DNA from: an uncultured Fibrobacter sp.
GTDB taxonomy: Bacteria > Fibrobacterota > Fibrobacteria > Fibrobacterales > Fibrobacteraceae
Length of the DNA stretch: 64,000 nucleotides
Assembly: GCA_934700345.1 (NCBI GenBank)
Contig: CAKUXP010000001.1
Location: 1-64,000 of the forward strand
Direction of reading: 5' to 3'
Shown here piece after piece: positions 1 to 8,908 of the stretch. The translations under genes and the position numbers were made by a program. Positions within the stretch are counted from its first letter, which is position 1. Every line of letters begins with the position of its first letter. The notes beneath the pieces were generated by a model that was not told the origin of the DNA, did no database searches, and saw only the letters and a list, made by a program, of their open reading frames with translations.

Positions 1-254
1 GAGATGAAAAAGAATATGAGATCGGCCTAAAATCTACGTTGGAACAAACTATTTTGCGAAAAACCCTTGACACTACCCCGCTTTGCAGCACAAATCGATG
101 CGATGTATGAGGGTTAAAATTAGAAACTCAACGAAGAAATCGCTTGGGTTCAAGGCTCGCCAAGTTCTAAGCTTTGCTTGTGGTTGGGCTTTTTTATGCG
201 GGAAATTTTGGCTAGTTAGTTTGTTTGCCGGTAAAATGGAATTACTTTTGTTAA
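1..254. other. Left edge, no firm gene
   Basis: No gene can be supported here. Frame 1 is open from the window edge to a TAA at 28-30 and frame 3 to a TGA at 108-110, so one of these could be the end of an upstream gene, but nothing distinguishes them. A weak G+C-rich hairpin followed by six T's near 205-210 may be a terminator. The remainder is the leader of the gene starting at 255. Confidence 0.3.
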
Positions 255-3200
255 ATGAAATTTAAACTTTCTTTCTTTTTGATGCTTTTCGTTTTGACGG
301 ACTTGCCTTTTGCTGTTTCCGTCTATACGTTGGATGAACAGTTTTATCAGACAAACCAAACCCTTTTGCGTTTTCGGATTGAAAATAATTCGGATGACAC
401 TTTAAAAGGTGTTGAACTTCGTTACCGAGTTGTGCAGGATTCTTCAGACATTGCGGAGCCGGATCTTTATTATCTGCCGAATGGGATTGCTAGCTGGATA
501 TTTGAAGATTCCGTTTCGGCTACATTGATAGTCTATTTTCCAGATGTGGTGCTTTATCCGGGGGATACGCTTGGTGGAACTTCTGGCTTTGCTGTCGGTT
601 TGCACCGGAAGGATTGGAATACGTGGACAAAGGCGGACGATCCTTCCCAACCTAAATCGAATCATTTTTCTCTTGCTGAAAATGTGGAAATTCTTTCGGG
701 TGGTAAATTGCTTATGCTGGGTACCGGGAAAATTACAGGTTGCCCTGTTTTGCAGTTTGTTGAATTTCAGAAGGATTCCGTTTCGCTTCATATTTTGCAA
801 CAATTGGATGGAGACGTTTCGACCGTTGCCATCAAGAATCATAATGGAGCGGTAATCGAGGTAGATTTAAATGAAGCATTCGTGGATTCGCTTGGACAAA
901 AAATCTGGCGAGGATTCTTGCCTGTTCAAGATTCGATGAACCGTCGAGGAGAAGTATCTGTTGAATGTAACGGAAATCTTCTTGCGTATTTTGCTTATGG
1001 ATGGACGCCTGCCAATGCGACACGGGCCGTAGAGAAGAACCTTTGGGAATCAAAAGAGTCTTTTGTCAAGGCCGATTTTGATATGGGGTTCAATCAAGGT
1101 TTGGGTGAAGGGCAACGTCTTGCTTTGCAAAGAGACTCGGCTGGAAATTTTATGGATGCCCGCTATACGGCAAACTGGAAATTCTATCGTTCTTGGGAAA
1201 GGCCGGGTGAAAATTCAATGCCCATTATTTTGTCTTCGCCATTGATGCAGTACGACGAAAGCGATATCGATTCCATCTATTTGGAATGGAGTCCTGTCGA
1301 TGGCGCGGATTGGTACCGTCTGATTGTACTTCGGGATTCCTTGGTCGGGGATTCTGTGGTGTTTACCGATACGACCGTTTCGTTATTTACCGAACGAACT
1401 TCTGTAAAAATTCCTGTCCTTGCTGCAGGGAACTATTTATGGTTTGTTGAACCGCTGCACGAAGTCGCGATGGATGACGATAGGGAGGGGGAGGAGTACT
1501 ATGTTATTTCGGGTGATGATGAAATAGCGGAATGGAGTGGTGGAGGAAATTCCCCTGTATTTCAACGGTCATGGTGGAGGAAAGTGGTAAAGTGGTCAAA
1601 AACCACGGTGAAACGGGCCGCAAAACATTTTGCACCGGTCACATATTCCCTAATCTATGGAGAAAACGCCTTTTCGAATACCTGGTCATCCATCAAGAAT
1701 CATGCAAATCCTTTTGGCTTCATCCAGATTTTCCTCCACCAGGAAACACTCTATATATCGAGAAATGACGTCAAAAAGGATATGACATGGTTGAAAGATG
1801 TATATGTGACTCCATATGTTTATAAAGCTTCATTAACAGATAAGTGCTTTGGGAAAAACGCTTTTTGTGCGATGAAGGATTCCAGGATGCTTGCCGACAG
1901 ATGGGGAACGGGGTTTAATGAGGCTAACTGGAACAAGGTATTTCTTCGAATTGATATAGAAGGAAAACCAAATAATGCAGTTAACAATCGTTGCTGGTTG
2001 ACGATGGCGCAAATGCTTAACCACTATAAAGGCGGAAATATGGCGTCCGACGAAATTCTTTATCGAGTTCGGGGTGGTTTTGGAAATACGGATGGCGGGG
2101 GCGCTATCGAGACGATGCAGGCGGTAAACTATGCATTAAATCAAAGTACATGGAATCAAGCGACCTATATGGCTATAAAAAATGCGTATGAATCCAATGG
2201 TATCTTCCCGTCTGTAGATGGCTGGTTTGTCGGGACGCCTTTACTCCATACGATTATCACGACGATTGAGATGGGAAATGTCATTGGCGTATCCCAACTT
2301 AATGGCGGGGCGAATGGAGCGCATTCCATGGTTTTGGATGGCTACAAGATTACAAACAATGGGAGCGTCTATGTTCACTTGCTGAATACAGATAATCTCG
2401 GTAATTCCGAGTGGCGGTATTATTGCAGTGTGGCGTTCTTTGGACTCGATGCGCTAATCAGGGCGATTGCCAATGGAATCGGTGATGTGATCGATATGGT
2501 TGCTGGGACGAATATCGGTGGCGACCTATTCTTTTCTTATTATATACCGCCTCTTTATGCAAAGGGAAGAAATGCGGATGCCCGTGTATTTATCGATTCG
2601 GATGGGGACGGTATGATGGATATTGACGAATACGAGCGCTTTGGAACCGATGCGTCAAAAGCGGATTCTGATGGAGATGGAATTGATGATTTTCGGGAAA
2701 TTCTCGATTACAAGTTGTGCGAGACAAAAAACGATTATTACATGCCTCTTGTTTTTGATGGATCGGGAATTTTTACTCAACCAGTCAATATTCCCCAGAT
2801 GTCGTACATCTTGCAATCTGATTTTGACGGAGATGGGCTGCATGTGGCGATAGATCCCGATTCGGATGGAGACGGTTTTTGCGATAGCCAGGAAAGCGGA
2901 TATATCGGTAATTTCAGCAAGCATAATTGTAGCCGTTTTGACGCAACCAAGTATCCCGAAGGTGTAAAGCCTCTTTGCAAAGACTATTCGGCTGCACTTC
3001 TCGCTAGGGAAAGTCTTCGATTGAACGATCGAATGAATTGCGTGTCGCTAAATGGTTCGCTATGTCCTGTAGTTTCCTTTGGCGGTGATTTTGGTGGAGA
3101 ATATGGAGTAAGCCTTGGTGCCGATGCCAGGGTGGGAACCGTGTATTCATACAAGTCTGTCCTTTTGCGGGATCGGGCTGTTGTACAGGGAAATCTGGAA

Positions 3201-3866
3201 ACGGCGATTTCCGTAGTGAGGCAGAGTTCGACAGCTGTTGTTGCTGGACGGGTAATTGAAAATTCGACACGGGGAAAGATTTATGAAAATGTCTATTCGT
3301 CGTTTCTAAATACCGCTGTATTGGGCTATGATGATTTCTCGATTACTTCCCATCGGGGTGTCGATTCAGGGGAACTTCTCTATTCGGGAATCTTTGGGGT
3401 GGCTTCAGGACATGTCGATTATACTTTTAATTCGGGTTCAGAACTAAAGTTTAATGTCGCCGGAAGTTTGTTTGCCGGTTCCCTGAAATTTCAACGTGGT
3501 GCCAAGTTGAATGTTCCAACTAGTGGCGTGACTTTTTATGTGGGAAACGATTTCCTGTGGAACGGTTCTCTTGTGACGGATGACATGGTGGCGGCTGCCC
3601 GGAAAATTAAGGTTTATTATTATGGAACGGAAAAAGTGTATATCCATGCGAATTTTGCAGGAACGATTGTTGCGCCAAATGCGGAAGTTGTAATCGGCCA
3701 GTCGGGGAAGTATTATTTTGGAGCAATCTACGCTAAGAAAATCGTTGTCCACCAAGACACAAAGGTAACTTGGGTTCCTTTTGAAGAAACCCAGCCGATG
3801 CTTGTCGATAATTTTGTCATACCGGAAGCGCCTTTCTATGCGGTAAATTTCTTCGAGGGGAGGTAG
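255..3866 (+). CDS. Secreted C39-like cysteine peptidase with thrombospondin-3 repeats
   Basis: 1203 aa with an N-terminal signal peptide (about residues 1-21). Residues about 25-150 look like a beta-sandwich, with the 'ENNSDD...GVELRYRV' pattern also seen in the GH9 tails of this window. Residues about 570-720 resemble a C39-type papain-like peptidase: C580 in NNRCWLTMAQML, H690 in GAHSMVLDGY, and a following Asn/Asp. Two blocks of DSDGDG calcium-binding thrombospondin-type-3 repeats follow (about 778-885). The last 250 residues look like a right-handed beta-helix or bactofilin-like fold ('GTIVAPNAEVVIGQSG'). A similar segment occurs near the start of the cadherin protein at 43316. The start at 255 is the only ATG before the signal peptide. 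It is followed by two lipoprotein genes on the same strand. The peptidase assignment is by motif only, and the substrate is unknown. Confidence 0.75.
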   Translation: MKFKLSFFLMLFVLTDLPFAVSVYTLDEQFYQTNQTLLRFRIENNSDDTLKGVELRYRVVQDSSDIAEPDLYYLPNGIASWIFEDSVSATLIVYFPDVVLYPGDTLGGTSGFAVGLHRKDWNTWTKADDPSQPKSNHFSLAENVEILSGGKLLMLGTGKITGCPVLQFVEFQKDSVSLHILQQLDGDVSTVAIKNHNGAVIEVDLNEAFVDSLGQKIWRGFLPVQDSMNRRGEVSVECNGNLLAYFAYGWTPANATRAVEKNLWESKESFVKADFDMGFNQGLGEGQRLALQRDSAGNFMDARYTANWKFYRSWERPGENSMPIILSSPLMQYDESDIDSIYLEWSPVDGADWYRLIVLRDSLVGDSVVFTDTTVSLFTERTSVKIPVLAAGNYLWFVEPLHEVAMDDDREGEEYYVISGDDEIAEWSGGGNSPVFQRSWWRKVVKWSKTTVKRAAKHFAPVTYSLIYGENAFSNTWSSIKNHANPFGFIQIFLHQETLYISRNDVKKDMTWLKDVYVTPYVYKASLTDKCFGKNAFCAMKDSRMLADRWGTGFNEANWNKVFLRIDIEGKPNNAVNNRCWLTMAQMLNHYKGGNMASDEILYRVRGGFGNTDGGGAIETMQAVNYALNQSTWNQATYMAIKNAYESNGIFPSVDGWFVGTPLLHTIITTIEMGNVIGVSQLNGGANGAHSMVLDGYKITNNGSVYVHLLNTDNLGNSEWRYYCSVAFFGLDALIRAIANGIGDVIDMVAGTNIGGDLFFSYYIPPLYAKGRNADARVFIDSDGDGMMDIDEYERFGTDASKADSDGDGIDDFREILDYKLCETKNDYYMPLVFDGSGIFTQPVNIPQMSYILQSDFDGDGLHVAIDPDSDGDGFCDSQESGYIGNFSKHNCSRFDATKYPEGVKPLCKDYSAALLARESLRLNDRMNCVSLNGSLCPVVSFGGDFGGEYGVSLGADARVGTVYSYKSVLLRDRAVVQGNLETAISVVRQSSTAVVAGRVIENSTRGKIYENVYSSFLNTAVLGYDDFSITSHRGVDSGELLYSGIFGVASGHVDYTFNSGSELKFNVAGSLFAGSLKFQRGAKLNVPTSGVTFYVGNDFLWNGSLVTDDMVAAARKIKVYYYGTEKVYIHANFAGTIVAPNAEVVIGQSGKYYFGAIYAKKIVVHQDTKVTWVPFEETQPMLVDNFVIPEAPFYAVNFFEGR

Positions 3867-3870
3867 GTTG

Positions 3871-4434
3871 GTGAAAAAGCTTTTGTGTGGCATTTTTGTG
3901 ATTCTTATTTTGACGGGATGTTATTGGACGGAAATAGAGTGCTTTCCTTGCGAAGAATTTATGGAGGTAAATTTTATTACGACATCTAAAGTGGATAGTG
4001 TCGATATCTTTTTGGATGGTCGGCATGTTTGCCATCAGGATAGTGCAATGTTTTTTGTAAAGGATTTGGCATCGGGTCTCTTTTTTTGGGAAAGGGAATA
4101 TGGAGAGGATTCTCTGATGTGGTTTGTTTTTCATTGCTTTTTGGGACGGCCCAAAGACAAAATAAATATGTCGTCCGTTCATTTGGAAATGCATGTTTTT
4201 GATAAAGGGAAGGAAGAAAGAATTCGAGTGGATACAGTCTTTGATGGTGGAAATATTATCAATATGCTCCCTGTGCAGGATACCGTGGTTTGGTTTGGTT
4301 ACATTGAAAATCCAATACTGCCCTCTTTTGAGTGGTTCGATGCTCCAGCTCTTTCAAAAAGATATGGCTGCTTTGCTGGCTATTGTGCTGCAATAGTACC
4401 GATGCCTGACGATGATGTTTGCTTTGACAAGTAG
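3871..4434 (+). CDS. Small lipoprotein, first of a tandem pair
   Basis: About 187 aa. I choose the GTG at 3871 over a TTG three bases earlier because the next gene begins with the same GTGAAAAAGCTTTTGTG and because GGGGAGG (3856-3862) lies just upstream. The signal peptide ends in a lipobox (LILTGC), so it should be a lipid-anchored envelope protein. The first 25 residues are almost identical to those of the next gene, and later positions such as NMLPVQDTVVWFGY versus NIFPVQDSAKWFNY show that the two are paralogues. The stop codon of the preceding gene is 4 bases away, so it is probably co-transcribed with the secreted peptidase-like protein. No family is recognised. Confidence 0.8.
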   Translation: MKKLLCGIFVILILTGCYWTEIECFPCEEFMEVNFITTSKVDSVDIFLDGRHVCHQDSAMFFVKDLASGLFFWEREYGEDSLMWFVFHCFLGRPKDKINMSSVHLEMHVFDKGKEERIRVDTVFDGGNIINMLPVQDTVVWFGYIENPILPSFEWFDAPALSKRYGCFAGYCAAIVPMPDDDVCFDK

Positions 4435-4446
4435 AGGTGTTGGTAG

Positions 4447-5088
4447 GTGAAAAAGCTTTTGTGTGTCGTTTTTGTGATTTTTGCTTTGGCGGGATGTTAT
4501 TGGACGGAAACGGAGTGTTTTGATATTAAAAATTTTGGGAGTGTGAATTATATATCGAATAAAAAAATTGATAGTGTCTATTTTTATCTCGATGGGGTAA
4601 AAATTTGCGATGGAAGTAGACGTTCCGTCGATTCGTTGAATATCTTGGCTAGCTATGGAAACTTGACAGGGGATAAATTTACGATTTGTAGACTATCTTC
4701 TGGAGACGACTATTTAAGCTTGATAGAAGCGGCTTTCACAGATCGCTGTCAGTTTTTTGAAGATAGCTCTCGATGGGATGTATTTATCTGCTCTTTCAGT
4801 TCGATTTTTAATAAAATTGAATTGAAACCGGCCCAATTAACTTTGGAACTATTTACTGGTGATTCCGTAAAAAGCGTAAATGTTGGTGTAATCGATTTTC
4901 AGGGAATCTATGTCAATATATTTCCGGTACAGGATTCTGCAAAATGGTTTAATTATACAGAAGGATCGATTTTGCCATATTTTGATAATTTTGCATCCCC
5001 TTCTACTTGGATTCGAAACACATGCCTTGACAGCTATTGTATAGCGATGCAGCCGATGTCGAATCAGGACGCTTGCTTTGAAAAGTGA
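4447..5088 (+). CDS. Small lipoprotein, second of a tandem pair
   Basis: 213 aa, GTG start, lipobox ALAGC after a short KKLL-type signal peptide. It is paralogous to the preceding gene: nearly identical signal sequence at the DNA level, the shared YWTETECF segment after the lipid-modified Cys, and the shared ending YC-A-PM--DACF-K. The body has diverged strongly and is visibly A+T-rich compared with the complex I region. Several conserved Cys pairs in the mature part could form disulphides in the periplasm. No known domain is recognised. Function is unknown. Confidence 0.8.
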   Translation: MKKLLCVVFVIFALAGCYWTETECFDIKNFGSVNYISNKKIDSVYFYLDGVKICDGSRRSVDSLNILASYGNLTGDKFTICRLSSGDDYLSLIEAAFTDRCQFFEDSSRWDVFICSFSSIFNKIELKPAQLTLELFTGDSVKSVNVGVIDFQGIYVNIFPVQDSAKWFNYTEGSILPYFDNFASPSTWIRNTCLDSYCIAMQPMSNQDACFEK

Positions 5089-5135
5089 AAAAATGCGCTT
5101 TTCTCGGCAACGCAGGGAATGACGTGCATGAATTT

Positions 5136-7424
5136 TTACAGCGGGTATGCGCAGCAGCGGAACGAAATGGACGGGTCGGTATAGAATGCCGCCGCACCGC
5201 GGTAGGGAACCGTTCCGCCGGTGAAGAAAACGGCTTCGATGCGGCTCGGTTCGTAGGCGAGGCTCCCGGCGAGGTTTTTCAGCCACGCTTCGCCGCCTTT
5301 TCTGTATTCGGAAAGGGGCGCGTAATCTTCCCCAAGGGAATCGCCGGATGCCGTGGAAACCTTGAAAATCTGGATGGAATCCTTGAAATCCTTACGCGTC
5401 AGGATCCTGTAAAGCGTGCGGGACGTGTCCTGGACGAGGCTCGTATCGACCTTGGAACCTTCGCGGTAAAGATAGATCGTATCTTGCGTGTAGGCCACTC
5501 GTGTGCGGTTCGGGATGAAGTATGTCGTACATTTGGATAGCGATTCGCGCGATTCTCCCGTGTAATAGACGTAGCTCGATCCGCGAAGCAGATGGGGGAG
5601 CGTGTCCGGTCCCGCGACCCATTCCTGGAAGCCTCCGGAGAGGTTGCGGATGCCGTCCGGGCTTGCGCAGAGCTTGTTCCGCTTGGAAATGTCGAGCGCT
5701 GTCGTGGAGTCGTCCGTTCCGACGCCGCAATTCCTGTAGAGAAATTCCGCTGCGGAAAAATCGGATTCCTCGATGACGCCGTAAGAGGATCTGCCCTGGG
5801 CGAGACATGCCGCTTTCCAGTCCTGCGACTTGCAGAGCGAAACGTCAAATCCCGGTGCGGAAACGGCTTCGCAGGCGGCGACCGCTTCGCTGTAAAGGAT
5901 GTTGTGGGCGAACGTCGAATCGTCGTCTAGGTGTTCGAACCTTTCGATGCAGAAACGCGTTGAATCGCTAGTGCGGACGGGGACAAAGCCTTCCGGGCAG
6001 TCGAGGTCCGCTTCCGGGCCTTTCGTGACGGCGAGCGTATCGGTCAGGGCCTTTGAATAGTAGCCCGACGAGTCGATGGCTCGGATTCTTAAGATGAGCG
6101 TGTCTCCCGGGATTACCCAGCGGATTGTGTCGGCGATGAACTCGCCGGTTGTGGAAACGGTCATCGAATCGCCGTCTTTTTTATAGGAGGTCCGATATTT
6201 TTCGTCCGAAAGCCCTCCGGCTCCGGTTGCCTTTTCCCAGGATCTGCCGTTCCAGGTTTCCACGTCATAGCTTTTGACGTTTCGGTAGCAGAAGCCTTCG
6301 AAACAGTCGCTTGGAATGTGGAGAACCGAGTCCGCCGTGATACCGCTCGAATCGGAAAGCGGATCGACGCTGCGCGGCCAGAAGATGATGACCCGGTTGG
6401 AATCGAGCGAGGCTCTTGTCGGATCCGTCGTATCGGGGCGCGCCCAGAGCGAGCTTCCCATGAGCGGAGCGATCCGGTCCGTCGTCATAAAGAGCTGGTT
6501 CGTCTCCACGGAACCCGTACCGGAAACGTTACCCGCGGAATCCCATGCGATGATTCCTATCGTGTAGTTGCTTTCCGGGTAGAGGCCTTCCACTACCATT
6601 CGGTAACGGTTCGCACTGTCCGAGGAAAAGTCGAAACCTTCGCCGTCGATGACGGCGAGTCTCAGGTAGTTTCTGCTTCTAGTCGATGTCGTGTCTATCC
6701 AGAGCGAGTCCCGCGTGTAACGGAAACGGTGATGTCTCAGCCAGAAATCCTTGCCTGTCGAATCCGTCTTTCCGTCGTGGATGATGCGGACTTTCGCGTT
6801 CCGGATGTCCTGACTCGTATCTTCCGCCCAGAGGAGGATGTTGTATCCTGCGATTTTCCCGGAGAGGCTTTCGGGGGCGTAATAATCGGATTGGTCGGTT
6901 GGGCGCGCCCAGTCGATGGCGACGCCAGTGGTCCACGAGGAATCGGTTATCGTGACGATCGCCGGCGGGATGTCGTCGCCAAAGTGGACATAGAGGTGCT
7001 GCACGTCTCCCGATGGGTCGCCGTCCCCGTATTCGCTCCAGATGGCGATGGCGAGGCTATCCCTTTGAAGATATTCCTTGACATGTTCCGTCAAGTCGAG
7101 CGTATCGTAGAGTCTTTCCGGATTTTCAAAAGGAATTCGGATGGACTTGTCCGTGGCGCCGCTCGGGACATCCTTTGTGGAATCGTTGACATCGAGCGTG
7201 TCTATCCAAACGTGAAAACGGAGGAGATTCTTTGTCTCGATGGGAATGCGCCAGCGCATTTGGTAACAGGATCTGGCCGTGTCGTTTTTCGAAGCGCAAC
7301 CGCGGATAATGGATAGGTCCTGGACGGCGCGTTCAAACCGGTAGTCGTCGCCGTTCGAAGTGTCGGAGCAGGAAACGAAAAACGCTGCCGTAAAAAACGC
7401 TAGAAGTCCACGGAAAATCTTCAT
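5136..7424 (-). CDS. Lipoprotein with Fn3-like modules and C-terminal FGE-sulfatase-like domain
   Basis: 762 aa. Signal peptide with lipobox FFVSC (Cys at about 20). The middle holds repeated beta-sandwich segments with fibronectin-III-like ends ('LYPESNYTIGIIAWDSAGN' and similar). Residues about 500-760 resemble the formylglycine-generating-enzyme / sulfatase-modifying-factor fold used in many bacterial lipoproteins: PEGFVPV, FCIERFE, the LCKSQDWKAACLA region, GGFQEWV, and a final FRCCAYPL. It is probably a structural or binding version, since catalytic roles cannot be assigned. It is convergent with the lipoprotein pair and separated from nuoN by a terminator. No SD is seen; TATCTTAA lies just before the ATG, so a very short leader is possible. 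Confidence 0.7.
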   Translation of the reverse strand: MKIFRGLLAFFTAAFFVSCSDTSNGDDYRFERAVQDLSIIRGCASKNDTARSCYQMRWRIPIETKNLLRFHVWIDTLDVNDSTKDVPSGATDKSIRIPFENPERLYDTLDLTEHVKEYLQRDSLAIAIWSEYGDGDPSGDVQHLYVHFGDDIPPAIVTITDSSWTTGVAIDWARPTDQSDYYAPESLSGKIAGYNILLWAEDTSQDIRNAKVRIIHDGKTDSTGKDFWLRHHRFRYTRDSLWIDTTSTRSRNYLRLAVIDGEGFDFSSDSANRYRMVVEGLYPESNYTIGIIAWDSAGNVSGTGSVETNQLFMTTDRIAPLMGSSLWARPDTTDPTRASLDSNRVIIFWPRSVDPLSDSSGITADSVLHIPSDCFEGFCYRNVKSYDVETWNGRSWEKATGAGGLSDEKYRTSYKKDGDSMTVSTTGEFIADTIRWVIPGDTLILRIRAIDSSGYYSKALTDTLAVTKGPEADLDCPEGFVPVRTSDSTRFCIERFEHLDDDSTFAHNILYSEAVAACEAVSAPGFDVSLCKSQDWKAACLAQGRSSYGVIEESDFSAAEFLYRNCGVGTDDSTTALDISKRNKLCASPDGIRNLSGGFQEWVAGPDTLPHLLRGSSYVYYTGESRESLSKCTTYFIPNRTRVAYTQDTIYLYREGSKVDTSLVQDTSRTLYRILTRKDFKDSIQIFKVSTASGDSLGEDYAPLSEYRKGGEAWLKNLAGSLAYEPSRIEAVFFTGGTVPYRGAAAFYTDPSISFRCCAYPL

Positions 7425-7444
7425 CGGTTTTAAGATACAAAAAT

Positions 7445-7474
7445 TCCGCCCGGGATTTGGACGTTCCGGGCGGA
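7445..7474 (-). terminator. Terminator of the nuo directon
   Basis: Nine-base-pair perfect stem TCCGCCCGG / CCGGGCGGA with a 12-nt loop. It is followed on the minus strand by ATTTTTG. It lies 6-35 bases after the nuoN stop codon. Confidence 0.8.
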
Positions 7475-7479
7475 GAGGG

Positions 7480-8904
7480 TTATAGGGAAAGAATTCTTGC
7501 GATGTTCGAGCTGATGAAGGGACATATCCCGGCGAAGAGGACGCAGACCGTGAGCGCGATGACGCAGAATTTTTGCCGTGGCCGGACGTTCAGCGGATGC
7601 GCTTCCGGATTTCTTGGCAAAACCCAGGCGCTCTTGACGAGTTGCAGGTAGTAGTAGAGCGCGATGACGTTGTTGATGCAGGCGAATGCGACTAGGAAAT
7701 AGGATTTCGACGAGGCTGCGCTTTCAAAAAGGAAGAACTTTCCCAGAAAACCTGCGAGTGGCGGAATCCCGGCGAGGCTGAACGCGGCGACGGCAAGGGC
7801 GACGGCGAGACTCGGGGATTCCTTCGAGAGCCCTGCAAGCGAATCAAAGCTTTCCGCTCGGTGCTCCCCGATAATTCCGAAGACGAAGAAGGCGAGGTAG
7901 TTGGAAAACGCATAGAGCAGGAGGTAGAAGAGAATCGCGGTCTTGGCATTTTCCGGAGAACTGACCAGGGCGACGAGGATATAGCCTGCTTGGGAAATGG
8001 AGCTGTAGGCCATGAAGCGGCGGAGGCGCGATTGCTTTAACGCGCCGAGGTTTCCCGAAAGAATCGTTACGCCGGCAAGCAGCGAGAGGAACGGGATGAG
8101 TTTGTCGTGAATCCCGGCGAGCGGACCATAAACGAGGACGGTGAGGAATGCGATAGCGACCGTCTTGCTTGTGACCGCAAGAACTGCCGTGACCGGAGTT
8201 GGTGCTCCTTCATAGACATCGGGCGCCCAGGTGTGAAAAGGAAAGAGCGTGAGCTTGAAACCGATACCGCAAAAGAGGAACAGGACGGAAATCCAGAGCA
8301 GCGGATCGACCGGGCTTGATGCCACTGCGTCCGCGATTACGTCAAAGTGTAAACTGCCCGAAAAGCCGTATAGGTAGCTGATGCCGAAAAGTTCAAACGC
8401 CGAGGCGACGCTCCCCATCAGAATGTATTTTGTCCCGGCTTCGGAACCTTGCGGATCTTTCTTGTTCCATGCGGTCAGTGCGTACATGGGAAGCGTGGCG
8501 AGTTCTAATCCGAGGAAGAGCGTGAGCAGCTCCCTTGCCGAAATGACCGTAAAGCCCCCGAACGTGGCGGCGGCGAGGACCGCTGCGAATTCGGAAAACT
8601 GGTGGAGTTCGGGTTTCCCGTCTGCCGGATGGTCGAAATAGTCTTTCGCGAAGAACAGCGCAAGAAGCGTTCCCAGTACGAGGACTTCGCGCATCAGGAT
8701 ACCGAAGCTGTCGATTTTCCAGTTGGACAGATAGGTCTGGCTGTCGCCGACGAGGAGCGCGTTCAAGAGGATGAAATGCGCAGCGAAAAAGATGACGGAA
8801 GCCCGAAACGGCAGCTCCTTTCGGCCAGGGAAAAATTGTCTGAGCAGGATGAGCGCGAATGGGAAGAGCAGAAGCAGAATGTCCGGCAGAATCAATTGAG
8901 ACAT
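7480..8904 (-). CDS. nuoN: NADH-quinone oxidoreductase subunit N
   Basis: 474 aa, an antiporter-like membrane subunit of respiratory complex I with about 14 predicted transmembrane helices. The typical GTKYILMGSVASAFELFGISYLYG and FKLTLFPFHTWAPDVYEGAPTPV regions are present, including the Lys and His residues of the proton channel. It is the last gene of the nuo cluster, starting 4 bases after the nuoM stop and followed by a strong terminator. Length is normal for the family. Confidence 0.95.
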   Translation of the reverse strand: MSQLILPDILLLLFPFALILLRQFFPGRKELPFRASVIFFAAHFILLNALLVGDSQTYLSNWKIDSFGILMREVLVLGTLLALFFAKDYFDHPADGKPELHQFSEFAAVLAAATFGGFTVISARELLTLFLGLELATLPMYALTAWNKKDPQGSEAGTKYILMGSVASAFELFGISYLYGFSGSLHFDVIADAVASSPVDPLLWISVLFLFCGIGFKLTLFPFHTWAPDVYEGAPTPVTAVLAVTSKTVAIAFLTVLVYGPLAGIHDKLIPFLSLLAGVTILSGNLGALKQSRLRRFMAYSSISQAGYILVALVSSPENAKTAILFYLLLYAFSNYLAFFVFGIIGEHRAESFDSLAGLSKESPSLAVALAVAAFSLAGIPPLAGFLGKFFLFESAASSKSYFLVAFACINNVIALYYYLQLVKSAWVLPRNPEAHPLNVRPRQKFCVIALTVCVLFAGICPFISSNIARILSL

Positions 8905-8908
8905 CTTC

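Noticed and set aside
61..110. TTGACA at 67-72 as a promoter for the first gene
   Set aside because: No acceptable -10 element lies 16-18 bases downstream, and the gene starts 180 bases further on.
154..215. tRNA or SRP RNA in the left intergenic region (GGGTTCAAGGC looks like a T-arm)
   Set aside because: No acceptor or anticodon stem and no SRP core can be folded around it.
6318..7316. 332-aa plus-strand open frame opposite the FGE-like lipoprotein gene
   Set aside because: Arg/Val-rich antisense shadow of a high-G+C gene. No SD and no recognisable domain.
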